DNA of 64,000 nt from Microcoleus sp. bin38.metabat.b11b12b14.051 (GCF_013299165.1 NZ_JAAFKD010000022.1:47617-111616); one strand, 5' to 3'; shown: positions 19,679 through 27,776, counted from the first letter of the stretch. Made by a program: numbers and translations. Notes: generated from the sequence alone by a model not told the origin.

Positions 19679-19821
19679 GGTTCGTAGTGCGGACTTCAGT
19701 CCGCAAAAATCCCAGGTTCGTAGTGCGGACTTCAGTCCGCAAAAATCCCAGGTTCGTAGTGCGGACTTCAGTCCGCAAAATCCCAGGTTCGTAGTGTGGA
19801 CTTCAGTCCGCAAAAAATCCC
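19679..19821. repeat. GTAGTGCGGACTTCAGTCCGC repeat array
   Basis: Four copies of a 36-base unit start at 19679, 19715, 19751 and 19786. Each contains the hairpin GCGGACTTCAGTCCGC; the last has GTGGACTTCAGTCCGC. It is a variant of the array at 12863-13175 and sits just after the kinase stop. The unit sequence is uniform, which points to recent local amplification. Confidence 0.88.
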
Positions 19822-19909
19822 ACAAAACTCGCATTCCTGACTACAAACCGACTTGAGAGGACTAGAAACGAACAAATAACTTTTGTAAAAAATCGACCTC
19901 GGTAAATTT

Positions 19910-20437
19910 ATGAATTACCACAAAAATCATCGCAAAAATCAAGTTTTCCGCCCCCGGCACAGCATTTTGACAAAAACTTTATTTTTGTGGTCGATTGCCA
20001 GTTTTAGCTGCATCACAACCTTGCTGTGGGGACAATCTGTGGCATTATCCCAGCAGCCGGTTTGCCCGACTGGCGATGCTGCCAATTTTCCATCGCCACC
20101 GCTTTCGCAAACCGAAAAGAGCACGCCGAGTCTGTGGTTGGCTCAAAAACAGTTTGGTGGCAAATTGCTCGATCGCTGGTTTGTCGATCGCACCAACACT
20201 TGGGTGATCATCATCGTCAACCGCCAACTGTGGAGTTTACTAGATTATATGGAGCGCTATCAGTTTGTCAACCGCTTCGGCGCTGCGTCGAACGAATACG
20301 GTTACAACCTGCGAGTTTGCAATCGTCAGGGGACGGCTTTAGCGGTTTATGCGTGTAAGGGCGATCGACAAAGCTGTAAAATAGACTTAGAATCTCTCTC
20401 AAATCCCGGTCTCCGAGGCAAACTGAAGGGCTTTTAG
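19910..20437 (+). CDS. Secreted protein of unknown function
   Basis: I do not recognise this 175-residue protein. It has a basic N-terminus (MNYHKNHRKNQVFRPRHS) and then a hydrophobic stretch TLFLWSIASFSCITTLLWG (about 23-42) followed by QSVALSQQ. This looks like a signal peptide or single membrane anchor with cleavage near VALS. The mature part has four cysteines (in VCPTG, RVCNRQ, YACKG and SCKI), which may form disulfides. It also has a well-defined core (WVIIIVNRQLWSLLDYMERY; NRFGAASNEYGYNLRVCN). It is probably periplasmic or on the cell surface. It follows the histidine kinase on the same strand after a repeat array and could belong to the same unit. Confidence 0.7.
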   Translation: MNYHKNHRKNQVFRPRHSILTKTLFLWSIASFSCITTLLWGQSVALSQQPVCPTGDAANFPSPPLSQTEKSTPSLWLAQKQFGGKLLDRWFVDRTNTWVIIIVNRQLWSLLDYMERYQFVNRFGAASNEYGYNLRVCNRQGTALAVYACKGDRQSCKIDLESLSNPGLRGKLKGF

Positions 20438-20440
20438 TAG

Positions 20441-20497
20441 GGTGCGTCAGCAGCGATTTGTTTTCGGGATAATCGATAAATCAAGAGCTGACGCACC
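20441..20497. repeat. GGTGCGTC hairpin element, copy 1
   Basis: GGTGCGTCAGC (20441-20451) and GCTGACGCACC (20487-20497) form a perfect 11-bp stem around a 35-base loop. Related elements occur at 39014-39072 and 43433-43493. It begins a few bases after the secreted-protein stop and may act as an RNA end structure, although no T-run follows. Confidence 0.75.
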
Positions 20498-20542
20498 TGC
20501 ATTTTAGCTAATACAATATCTTTTGTTATTCGGTGAAAAACA

Positions 20543-21379
20543 ATGAAAACAACCCTTGAACTTCCGGGTGAATTAGAACCTTTTCGCCAAGAAATTGAAA
20601 GTTCAGAACAGCCTGTTATTAAAATCACTTACGAACGAAAGGCTACTGATTTCTGGTCAAGCAAATTTGGCGGAGTGCCTTACTTGCCCAAAGGTTACGA
20701 TTTTCCCAAAGATAGTGATGGAAAATATATGCACATTTTGGCACAACTCAATTTTGAGGAAATCTTTGCCCAAGTGCCAGATTTAGCACCTTTCCCCAAA
20801 AAAGGAATTTTGCAGTTTTATATCGGTGGCACAGATTTTTATGGCATGGATTTAGACAATTTGGACAACCAAAAAGATTTTAAAATATTGTATTTTCCCG
20901 AAATTGACACAAATAATTATCAAACAGATTTTGCTTTTTTGTTGAATCAAGAAGTTAAGGGATTTTTACCTTTAAACTATAAATACGTGAATAATCCGCA
21001 AGAATGTTTGGCTTTACAGTTTAGTCCTGACAATGAGTGGGTTTGCCGAGAAGACTATCAAATTAATAATTTTCTTGGACAACAAAAGCTTAAACAATTC
21101 TTTGATGTAATGGATGCAGATGATTACAAATTAAATGATTGGTATTATGCTAATTTATACGAGATTGACCATAAAATAGGGGGATACGGCTACTTTACGC
21201 AAACTGATCCTCGTGAGTATAGTCCGCAATACCAAGACCATAAAGTTGTACTCTTACACATGATTAGTGATAATGAAATTTGTTGGGGTGATGATGGAGT
21301 AGGTAACTTTTTGATTCGTGCTGAGGACTTAGAAAAATTAGATTTTTCTCAAGTGATTTATAATTACGATTGTTATTAA
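20543..21379 (+). CDS. YwqG-like DUF1963 protein
   Basis: This 278-residue cytoplasmic protein belongs to the DUF1963/YwqG family, for which no biochemical role is established. Family marks are SKFGGVPYLPKGYDFPKDSDGK near residues 35-55 and the following HILAQLNFEEI. FPKKGILQFYIG and the aromatic GGYGYFTQTDPRE are also visible. The C-terminus ends LIRAEDLEKLDFSQVIYNYD, typical of the family. The base composition is more AT-rich and the codon use looser than in neighbouring genes, which may indicate transfer. It stands alone between hairpin elements. Confidence 0.88.
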   Translation: MKTTLELPGELEPFRQEIESSEQPVIKITYERKATDFWSSKFGGVPYLPKGYDFPKDSDGKYMHILAQLNFEEIFAQVPDLAPFPKKGILQFYIGGTDFYGMDLDNLDNQKDFKILYFPEIDTNNYQTDFAFLLNQEVKGFLPLNYKYVNNPQECLALQFSPDNEWVCREDYQINNFLGQQKLKQFFDVMDADDYKLNDWYYANLYEIDHKIGGYGYFTQTDPREYSPQYQDHKVVLLHMISDNEICWGDDGVGNFLIRAEDLEKLDFSQVIYNYDCY

Positions 21380-21572
21380 AATTAAAATAACAACACTTCA
21401 ACCCGTGCTATTTTTTTATTTTGCTAAGGTACGTTGTTGCGCTTCAGCACTCTTTGGAAGCATCTCCTTTTTGCAATAAGCATTTTTTCTTTGAGTGCGA
21501 GCTTAAGAACTCGCGTATTTTACAACACGCGAGCGGGGAAAGCACTATAAATGCAAAACTGTGATTCTCCCC

Positions 21573-21594
21573 GCTCTTTAATAGATTAAAGAGC
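21573..21594. terminator. 10-bp perfect hairpin between convergent genes
   Basis: GCTCTTTAAT and ATTAAAGAGC form a perfect inverted repeat with a two-base centre. It lies between the converging YwqG-like and solute-binding protein genes, where a shared terminator is expected. A clear T-run is missing, so the call is tentative. Confidence 0.4.
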
Positions 21595-21633
21595 GCTGAA
21601 TCGCAACTAGGTACCTCAAAACGTAGTGAAATT

Positions 21634-22743
21634 TTAGCCTTTCACTACTTGCCTAGTTTCTTGCCAGAGCGATCGATATTGGGCAATGCCCGCGTCCCCG
21701 AAAGGCAGCAGAAAGTCGCTCGCAGCAAGAATCTTAGCATCCGGCAGCAACACCGGATTAGTGCGAATATCCGCAGGCAAATCCTCGGGTTTCATGCCGA
21801 CAATTATCGGCGAACTAGCCTTAGCCAGCAAGGATAATTGAGGCGCAATCTGAGGCTGCAAGCAAAAATTAATCCATTTTTCCACTAACGAAACTGGCTT
21901 TCCTGACGCGGGTTGTACCCACAAATCTGTCCAAAGTGCAGTTCCAGAAGCAGGAATTACTACGGCTATATCGCTTTGAGTTTGCAACAGCGGCAGCACG
22001 TCGCCAGAAGAACCTACGGCTAACCAAGTATCGCCTAAAATTAACGGTTGCAGGTAAGCGTCAGAACTGTAAAATTTAGCTTGAGCGTGCAGCTTTGCGA
22101 GTTCTTGTTTGAGGTTGGGAACTTTATCTAATTGCTGGGTATTGTAAGATTTTCCGAGTTTTTTTAATGTTAAACCTATCACTTCTCTTGCACTATCCGG
22201 TAGCGAAATTCGATCGCGCAATTCGACTCGCCACAAGTCACTCCAATCTTTCGGAGTCCACCCCAAATCCTTAAATTTGTCGGTGCGATAGGCAATTACC
22301 GTACTTCCCCAGCGGTAAGGTGCAGCCCAAACTTTACCTTTAGCGTCTAATTGGCCGTCATCGTTGCGCCGGACGAGTTTTTGCCATCTTTCGGGCAATT
22401 GCGACCAATTAGCAAGTTTAGCAGGATCGATCGGCTTAATCAATTTTTGCCGAATCGCCAAAGTCAGCCAATAATCTCCCAACATCACCAAATCAGCTTG
22501 ATTTTTGGCTGAGGGTGTCCGTTTCCACTGTTGCAACAAAGCAAATAATTCTTTTAACTGGGCTTCTTGCGTTACCTGCAAAAGCGGAGACGGTTGTGAA
22601 TCGCGGCTGAATTTGCTGACAATTTGCGCCGGAATACCGTTTTTGAGCGATCGAATTTTCAGAGTGGGTTTCGAGTCGCACCCTGCCGCCAATTGACTTA
22701 AAGTTAGGGTGGCTGCCCCCAATAGCAAAGACCTTCGTTTCAC
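21634..22743 (-). CDS. ABC-transporter solute-binding lipoprotein (spermidine/putrescine-type)
   Basis: This is a predicted extracytoplasmic binding protein of 369 residues. The N-terminus MKRRSLLLGAATLTLSQLAAGC has a twin-arginine-like start and a lipobox LAAGC with Cys22 as the lipid-modified residue. The fold resembles the PotD/iron-binding superfamily: VWAAPYRWGSTVIAYRTDKF and WSDLWRVELRDRISLPDSA are the usual landmarks of polyamine-type members. It should sit on the outer face of the inner membrane and hand its ligand to a permease. No permease or ATPase gene is next to it in this window. The ligand is not certain. Confidence 0.85.
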   Translation of the reverse strand: MKRRSLLLGAATLTLSQLAAGCDSKPTLKIRSLKNGIPAQIVSKFSRDSQPSPLLQVTQEAQLKELFALLQQWKRTPSAKNQADLVMLGDYWLTLAIRQKLIKPIDPAKLANWSQLPERWQKLVRRNDDGQLDAKGKVWAAPYRWGSTVIAYRTDKFKDLGWTPKDWSDLWRVELRDRISLPDSAREVIGLTLKKLGKSYNTQQLDKVPNLKQELAKLHAQAKFYSSDAYLQPLILGDTWLAVGSSGDVLPLLQTQSDIAVVIPASGTALWTDLWVQPASGKPVSLVEKWINFCLQPQIAPQLSLLAKASSPIIVGMKPEDLPADIRTNPVLLPDAKILAASDFLLPFGDAGIAQYRSLWQETRQVVKG

Positions 22744-23109
22744 CTGTAAACCAGCTTTTCTAAATATTGACCGATGTTTTGTGTTCTGCGCCCCGGCAAA
22801 TCATGGTTTGTCGAGTCCGGTAGTTGGCACCGAACGATCTTATTTCTTTTTCAAACACAAAGCCATTGTACTCGCTTCTGATGCGATCTGACTGTGTTTG
22901 GCTCAAACCGCTGGCGGCGCGCACTTAATTTAACACGAGGCTAGGCGCTGCGACTCTCAGAAACCGAGTTTTTTTAACTCTGATTGAAGGTTTGAACCAA
23001 GTATTGTAAAACTTCATTGAGTTTATAAGCAATTATAAACAATAATGGTATTATATTGTTGTGAGTGTTGAACAAGGAATACGCATAGCCCAAAAAACGC
23101 AACTCTCAA

Positions 23110-24402
23110 ATGCAACTAACAGAGAGGCACATCATTAAATCAACGGAACACCGTTTCGCCCAAATAGACGAACTAGCTTTCAAGTCCAAAAACCTCTACA
23201 ATGCAGCCAATTACGTCATTCGTCAGAGCTTTATTTATGGATGGGGTTATGTCAATTACAACGAAATGAACCGATTGATGAAGTCTCACGAAGCATATAA
23301 GGCTTTGCCTGCTAAAGTAAGTCAGCAAATCTTGATGGTGCTAGACAAGAATTGGAAATCGTTTTTTGAAGCCGTTAAAGCTTACAAAGTTGATTCTTCA
23401 AAATTCACGGGTCGCCCAAAATTGCCAAAGTACAAAGATAAGACTAAAGGGCGAAATCTTCTCGTCTACACGATTCAAGCAATTAGCAGCAAACAGTTGA
23501 AGAAAGGAATCATTAAACTTTCGGGTACAGAACTTTTAATTAAAACCCAAGTCAATCCCCACCAGGTTTGCCAAATTAGGCTGGTTCCGAAATGTGATTC
23601 CTATGTAATTGAGGTAATTTATGATGCTTGTACTGAGCGTAGTCGAAGTGAACCGGAGTCAACCCTTGGCAACGCTAATTCTGTAGCTAGTATTGATTTA
23701 GGACTGGATAATTTAGTGGCGTTAACTTCAAATCAACCGGGATTTATCCCTTTGTTGATTAACGGGCGACCATTGAAATCGATTAACCAGTTTTACAATA
23801 AGCGGAAAGCACGATTGCAATCCCAGTTAAAAGGGAATCGCAAAACTTCGCCCCGCATTCAGCGCTTAACTCGCTGTCGCCATCAAAAAGTTGATAATTA
23901 CTTACATCATGCTAGCCGTCTAATTATTAACCTTTTGCTGACCAAGCAGATTGGGACGCTAGTAATTGGCAAGAACGCGCAGTGGAAAACAGAAATCGAG
24001 TTAGGGAAGAAAAAAAATCAAAACTTTGTTAGTATTCCTCACTCTCGATTAATTGAAATGTTGGAGTACAAAGCTCGGTTGGCGGGAATCACAGTAATTG
24101 TGCAGGAAGAATCCTACACATCCCGCTCCAGTTTTTTAGGTTTAGACCCCATTCCTGTTTATGGAAAAACCGAAAAAGAGCCTGTGTTTACTGGTAAGCG
24201 GATTAAGCGGGGTTTGTACAAAACATCGACTGGTCAGCTAATTAATTCCGATGTGAATGCAGCGTACAATATCCTCAGAAAAGCAATCCCAAATGCGTTC
24301 CGCAATGGGATAGGGAGCTGCGTAGTTCAGCCGAGGCGGGTCGATCCGCTCAAAGTGAAAGGGAAGGGGGAGGGACTTAACGCCTCCCATGTCATGCAAT
24401 AA
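23110..24402 (+). CDS. tnpB: TnpB-family protein with altered nuclease site
   Basis: TnpB proteins are RNA-guided DNA nucleases of IS200/IS605 elements. This one has 430 residues. RuvC-I is present (SIDLGLDNLVAL, Asp196) and so is RuvC-III (NSDVNAAYNIL, Asp381). The strand that normally carries the second acidic residue reads TLVIGKNAQWK, with Gly where Glu is expected. The four-cysteine zinc finger between the last two motifs is also missing: the segment is EESYTSRSSFLGLDPIPVYG. Glu333/Glu334 of that segment might substitute. A palindromic repeat encoding ACTERSRSE is inserted at 23630-23655. Similar IGKN-type proteins are common in cyanobacteria, so the form is a real subfamily and not just decay. 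Activity is uncertain. Confidence 0.88.
   Translation: MQLTERHIIKSTEHRFAQIDELAFKSKNLYNAANYVIRQSFIYGWGYVNYNEMNRLMKSHEAYKALPAKVSQQILMVLDKNWKSFFEAVKAYKVDSSKFTGRPKLPKYKDKTKGRNLLVYTIQAISSKQLKKGIIKLSGTELLIKTQVNPHQVCQIRLVPKCDSYVIEVIYDACTERSRSEPESTLGNANSVASIDLGLDNLVALTSNQPGFIPLLINGRPLKSINQFYNKRKARLQSQLKGNRKTSPRIQRLTRCRHQKVDNYLHHASRLIINLLLTKQIGTLVIGKNAQWKTEIELGKKKNQNFVSIPHSRLIEMLEYKARLAGITVIVQEESYTSRSSFLGLDPIPVYGKTEKEPVFTGKRIKRGLYKTSTGQLINSDVNAAYNILRKAIPNAFRNGIGSCVVQPRRVDPLKVKGKGEGLNASHVMQ
23630..23655 (+). repeat. Palindromic repeat inserted in frame in tnpB
   Basis: TTGTACTGAGCGTAGTCGAA and the bases after it are a copy of a short palindromic repeat (ACTGAGCGTAGTCGAAGT) dispersed in cyanobacterial genomes. 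Here it stays in frame and adds about nine residues just before RuvC-I. Confidence 0.65.
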
Positions 24403-24412
24403 ATGACTATAC
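24300..24412 (+). ncRNA. Possible guide (omega) RNA of TnpB element 1
   Basis: In this family the guide RNA overlaps the 3' end of tnpB and runs to the right end of the element. The hairpins GCGG-GTCGAT-CCGC and GGGAGG-N9-CCTCCC overlap the last codons. The right end is not clear, so no guide can be read. Confidence 0.3.
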
Positions 24413-24578
24413 TTTTACCAGCTATAGGAGTTAACCAACCTTGTTTCAGCATCCAACACAATCTAAAATCGCCAAATGGAACATCTTAAATCCTCAAACT
24501 CAGTCCCTAAATCTACCGCCAGCATTGGGAACACAACAATTATGTCAAAAATTAAATAATTTAGTGATAAATCCCAAT

Positions 24579-24608
24579 TATGTAAAGATTTCCCTTATAT
24601 GTAAAGAT
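24579..24608. promoter_or_regulatory. Direct repeat TATGTAAAGAT upstream of the coiled-coil gene
   Basis: TATGTAAAGAT occurs at 24579-24589 and again at 24598-24608, 19 bases apart and about 30 bases before the next start codon. The spacing of nearly two helical turns would suit a dimeric regulator, but none is identified. Confidence 0.3.
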
Positions 24609-24635
24609 ATAAGTTAAATTTCTCAGGATAATTGC

Positions 24636-25034
24636 ATGGAAGCGTTACGCCAGCAAGTTACAGTATTGACTCAACAAGTCGATGCCCTGTACAAACTCAT
24701 AGAAAATCTCAATGAAAAGTTATTAGAGTCGGCTAAGGAGACAAAGCTGACCCAGCAGCAAAACGACGATCGCTCTCTTACGGTAAGAAATCACAAAACC
24801 TCGGCGTATCAAAGCTACAGCAGTCTCGACGGACTACTAGAACACAAAGACATCTTGTTAGATGACAGTTATTTTGACAATAATTCCCAAAGCCAGGAAA
24901 AAGAGCTGAGCGCCGAGATTCAAATCCAGCGCCTCACAGCTCAGCTAACAGCAGCTTACAATCGAATTGCTGCCTTAGAAGAACAGTTGCTCGCCAAAAG
25001 AATCCACTCGCAACACGTAGGTGGCTCTAATTAA
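24636..25034 (+). CDS. Small coiled-coil protein, unknown function
   Basis: This 132-residue protein is acidic and mostly helical. Residues 1-40 (MEALRQQVTVLTQQVDALYK...) and about 93-125 (IQRLTAQLTAAYNRIAALEE) show heptad patterns of Leu/Ile/Val. The middle part is polar and probably disordered. The start is supported by AGGA nine bases upstream. There is no signal peptide or membrane segment. It most likely dimerises; its role is unknown. A hairpin follows the stop. Confidence 0.7.
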   Translation: MEALRQQVTVLTQQVDALYKLIENLNEKLLESAKETKLTQQQNDDRSLTVRNHKTSAYQSYSSLDGLLEHKDILLDDSYFDNNSQSQEKELSAEIQIQRLTAQLTAAYNRIAALEEQLLAKRIHSQHVGGSN

Positions 25035-25075
25035 ATATTGCAGCTTGGGAGCTAGTCTCAATCTAGACAAAAAAT

Positions 25076-25100
25076 ACCAGCAGCATTAACTTATGCTGGT
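25076..25100 (+). terminator. Hairpin after the coiled-coil gene
   Basis: ACCAGCA (25076-25082) pairs with TGCTGGT (25094-25100) around an 11-base loop. CTATTTAT follows. It lies 42 bases after the stop codon and is the likely end of that transcript, though the T-run is weak. Confidence 0.45.
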
Positions 25101-25371
25101 CTATTTATAAAGGGATTGCATGAAATTTTTTGTCTCGCGCAGAGAGCAGCGAAAACTCTGTTTCACAGCAAGATATTTGGGACAATATTCTGTGATTTTT
25201 CGAGCATAAAAGCTACAAAAAGTAATATAATTATTCAGCCAAAACGAAGCTGGTTTAACAGCACGACTAGCTTCGCGCGTAGCTAGGCGCGTCTGAAATT
25301 TTGATGTTTAATTCCTAACATTCTAGGAAGCACAGAAAACTAAAAATCCGGCTTGTGAGTGTATTCCTCGT

Positions 25372-26478
25372 CTAATATTTAATTTCGCACCGTCCGGCTA
25401 AAGCTTCAACTGCTTGCAGGAGCTGAGCAGGAGTCCAATTGGCCAACAAGCCGCTGGCGATCGCACACGCGCCCGCACCCACACCTTCCTTAACATACCC
25501 GCGATCGTAAGCTTGCAGTTGTTCGTAGCGAGAACCCCCAAAACTTAGCTGTGCAGCCAACAGAGGCACACCGCCGATATTCTTAGCGAGTCCTACAGTG
25601 TCCCCTGTCGGGTCTTCGGCCACCCAGCGCGTAGTCCCCACCGCAACTTGCTCGGGACACCAGAACAGAGCATATTCTCGGGCGATCGCTCGCATCAAAG
25701 CGTACACTGCCAGCATTTGTGTGCCCCCAGCCAGAAGTACCCCGCAACTGCGACTCGCGGCGATCGCCATTCCCGCCACCGCTACCTGCATCGGATCGCC
25801 CACCGCCGCCACCAATTCTAGGGGAGTGCTGTTTTTTGCGCCGATTTCCCACCCAGCGCGATCGAGCCCCGCTGTCACCGCAGCCAATTTTTGCTCGTGA
25901 TTGCAGCTAGGATGAGAACTGTTAACCTTTCCCGTCGCTGCAATACCCAACCCCATCAACACGCCCAAAGCAGTAGTTGTGCCACCAACTACGCACTCGC
26001 CTAAAATTAAATAGCTGCGATTAGTTTGGGCCGCCAATTTAGCGCCCCAAATTAATCCTTGTTCCAGCAAATGTTTGACTGTTTCTAGTTCTAAAGCATT
26101 CCCAGAAGTCAGACACTTTGCCGCAGTACCGCCCAAATCAATTGCAGGTACGGGAGGCGGTAGGAGCAAACCAGCATTAAACAGGTAAAGCGGAATTTCC
26201 AAAGCTTCGATTACAGCGCGAGATATCAGTACCGGCGATGCTCCGGCTTCTAGGGGCGGCAAGGGATACTGCGGCGACGGTTGGGGGCCGTTATACAAGA
26301 ATTCTGCATCGGCCAAACAAGTAAATTGTCGATCGCGCGGGGTTGCTCCTGCTGCGGAAATCCCCGGAATTAACCCAGTCGCCGTAAATCCTAACACGCA
26401 ACCAAATATCGGTTTTTGTCCCCGATAGCGATCGAGCCACCGCTGGCCCTGTTCAATTTTTGTATAAATACCAATCAT
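25372..26478 (-). CDS. cobT: CobT-like nicotinate-nucleotide phosphoribosyltransferase family protein
   Basis: This matches the cyanobacterial/archaeal branch (TIGR00303 type) of the CobT family. It activates the lower-ligand base of cobamides by transferring ribose phosphate from nicotinate mononucleotide. It has 368 residues. Marker segments are VLGFTATGLIPGISAAGATP, FLYNGPQPSPQYPLPPLEAG, and the conserved YLILGECVVGGTTTALGVL with its acidic residue and glycine loop. GVLLAGGTQMLAVYALM lies in the second half. The DUF2232 gene lies upstream on the same strand, with a heptamer tract between. The tract reaches to within about eight bases of the start codon, so no Shine-Dalgarno is present. Confidence 0.85.
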   Translation of the reverse strand: MIGIYTKIEQGQRWLDRYRGQKPIFGCVLGFTATGLIPGISAAGATPRDRQFTCLADAEFLYNGPQPSPQYPLPPLEAGASPVLISRAVIEALEIPLYLFNAGLLLPPPVPAIDLGGTAAKCLTSGNALELETVKHLLEQGLIWGAKLAAQTNRSYLILGECVVGGTTTALGVLMGLGIAATGKVNSSHPSCNHEQKLAAVTAGLDRAGWEIGAKNSTPLELVAAVGDPMQVAVAGMAIAASRSCGVLLAGGTQMLAVYALMRAIAREYALFWCPEQVAVGTTRWVAEDPTGDTVGLAKNIGGVPLLAAQLSFGGSRYEQLQAYDRGYVKEGVGAGACAIASGLLANWTPAQLLQAVEALAGRCEIKY

Positions 26479-26482
26479 AAAT

Positions 26483-26728
26483 TAGTCAATGGTCATTTGT
26501 CATTTGTCATTAGTCATTAGTCATTAGTCATTTGTCATTTGTCATTTGTCATTTGTCATTTGTCATTTGTCATTTGTCATTAGTCATTGTTCAAACAGGT
26601 CATTTGTCATTTGTCATTTGTCATTTGTCATTTGTCATTGTTCAAACAGGTCATTTGTCATTTGTCATTGTTCAAACAGGTCATTTGTCATTGTTCAAAC
26701 AGGTCATTTGTCATTTGTCATTTGTCAT
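26483..26728. repeat. Heptamer (STRR-type) TTGTCAT tract
   Basis: More than 25 units of CATTTGT/CATTAGT run almost unbroken, with four interspersed TGTTCAAACAGG blocks (near 26588, 26639, 26668 and 26692). That block is itself a small palindrome-like insertion repeated every 24-51 bases. The frames open across it (93 and 127 codons) are products of the repeat. Confidence 0.9.
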
Positions 26729-26820
26729 GGGGAATTGGCAGCGTATCATTTTTGTAAAAAGTATTTTTTTTGTAGTGCGAGGGGAGACCGCACTACACAA
26801 GCAACACGCTTGATGCTCCC

Positions 26821-26912
26821 TTATTCTTCCCTCTTCCTTCTTACTTCTTCCCTCTTCCTTCTTACTTCTTCCCTCTTCCTTCTTCCTTCTTCCTTCTTCC
26901 TTCTTCCTTCGT
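26821..26912. repeat. TTCTTCCTTC microsatellite
   Basis: This is a pyrimidine-only tract of TTCTTCC units ending five bases before the DUF2232 stop. It lies at the 3' side of that gene. Confidence 0.8.
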
Positions 26913-26916
26913 ATAA

Positions 26917-27672
26917 CTACTCTTCATAATCGAGCAAAACTTGCACCCAGTGCGGCGGCCGGGGAATCGGATTTCCCAAACGATCTAACAGCAGCAAAGC
27001 TACTAAATGCACTACAAATAAATAAACAAGATTGCTCAGCAAAATCATGCCGGCGGCGATCGCCCCAATGGTGCCCAAACTCGGCACGCTCAGCCAGCCC
27101 AGCTTGACAAACACCCATTCCACCATCTCTGTTACCTGCACTGTGAGGTAAACCCAGAGGTTTTGGCCCACCAAAATTGACAGCAGCCAAAACCGAAAAA
27201 AGAAGCCGAAAGTGCCGATTAGCGCGCCCAAACTAATAGATACAAACCAACTCGCTTTGCGCCTCCAAAGTCCTCCCAGCAAAACTCCCATAATTCCAAA
27301 AGGAATCACGTATAAAATGCTCCGCGTCGGGCCCATGAGTACCGACAATAGCAAACCCGAAACCAAAGCCGACATCCAAGAGGCGCGGTTTCCCCAGCGC
27401 AGGTAAACTAGGGCAATGGGTACCGGGAAAAATACCCGCAGCAGCGGCCCCAGCGGAAAGTAATAATTTACCAGCCAAATCAAGCTAGCGGTACTTGCCA
27501 AAAATGCCGTTTCTACGAGTCTTAAAGGCGCTTCCCCTAATTCTGGCGTCCGGGTATCTGGATTTGTGCGATCGTCCGCCATTGCTGAAATATCGGCGGT
27601 TTGTGGCTCATTATTTTTACTGAGGGAACTGCCCGAATTAGACGCGGCATCTGCTGACAAAAAATCACTCAT
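26917..27672 (-). CDS. DUF2232 multi-pass membrane protein
   Basis: This is an integral membrane protein of 251 residues in the DUF2232 family (YybS-like), whose function is unknown. Residues 1-50 are polar and variable. Six or seven hydrophobic segments follow: the first is AFLASTASLIWLVNYYFPLG, then a cluster at FPVPIALVYLRWG, SALVSGLLLSVLMGP, VIPFGIMGVLLGGLW, and ISLGALIGTFGFFFRFWLL. The last helix is YLFVVHLVALLLL. The tail NPIPRPPHWVQVLLDYEE is typical of cyanobacterial members. It is followed on the same strand by cobT, an order seen in other cyanobacteria as I recall, so co-transcription is plausible. Confidence 0.88.
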   Translation of the reverse strand: MSDFLSADAASNSGSSLSKNNEPQTADISAMADDRTNPDTRTPELGEAPLRLVETAFLASTASLIWLVNYYFPLGPLLRVFFPVPIALVYLRWGNRASWMSALVSGLLLSVLMGPTRSILYVIPFGIMGVLLGGLWRRKASWFVSISLGALIGTFGFFFRFWLLSILVGQNLWVYLTVQVTEMVEWVFVKLGWLSVPSLGTIGAIAAGMILLSNLVYLFVVHLVALLLLDRLGNPIPRPPHWVQVLLDYEE

Positions 27673-27776
27673 CCGATTTTAGATTTTAGATTTTAGGACT
27701 TGCGTTATGTGGGCAATTTCCGGTTTTTCAATTTTAGATTTTAGATGTTACCCGACTTGCGGCCTGTGTAACCCAG

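Larger units (their letters stand above)
23021..24412 (+). mobile_element. IS200/IS605-group element with tnpB only (element 1)
   Basis: The element contains one transposon gene, tnpB, and no tnpA. Upstream of the gene are two hairpins that could be the left end: GTTTATAA/TTATAAAC at 23021-23040, and AACAATA...TATTGTT at 23038-23060. Past the coding end are GCGG/CCGC (24336-24349) and GGGAGG/CCTCCC (24368-24388), typical right-end or guide-RNA structures. Exact ends cannot be set by eye, as no target duplication is expected for this family. Confidence 0.55.

Noticed and set aside
23110..24402. Cas12-type effector of a CRISPR system
   Set aside because: Length, lack of cas1/cas2 and lack of an array fit a TnpB element instead.
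26483..26930. Plus-strand frames of 93 and 127 codons beginning MSFVICHLSFVICHLS
   Set aside because: Pure heptamer translation with Phe/Val/Ile/Cys/His cycling; not a membrane protein.
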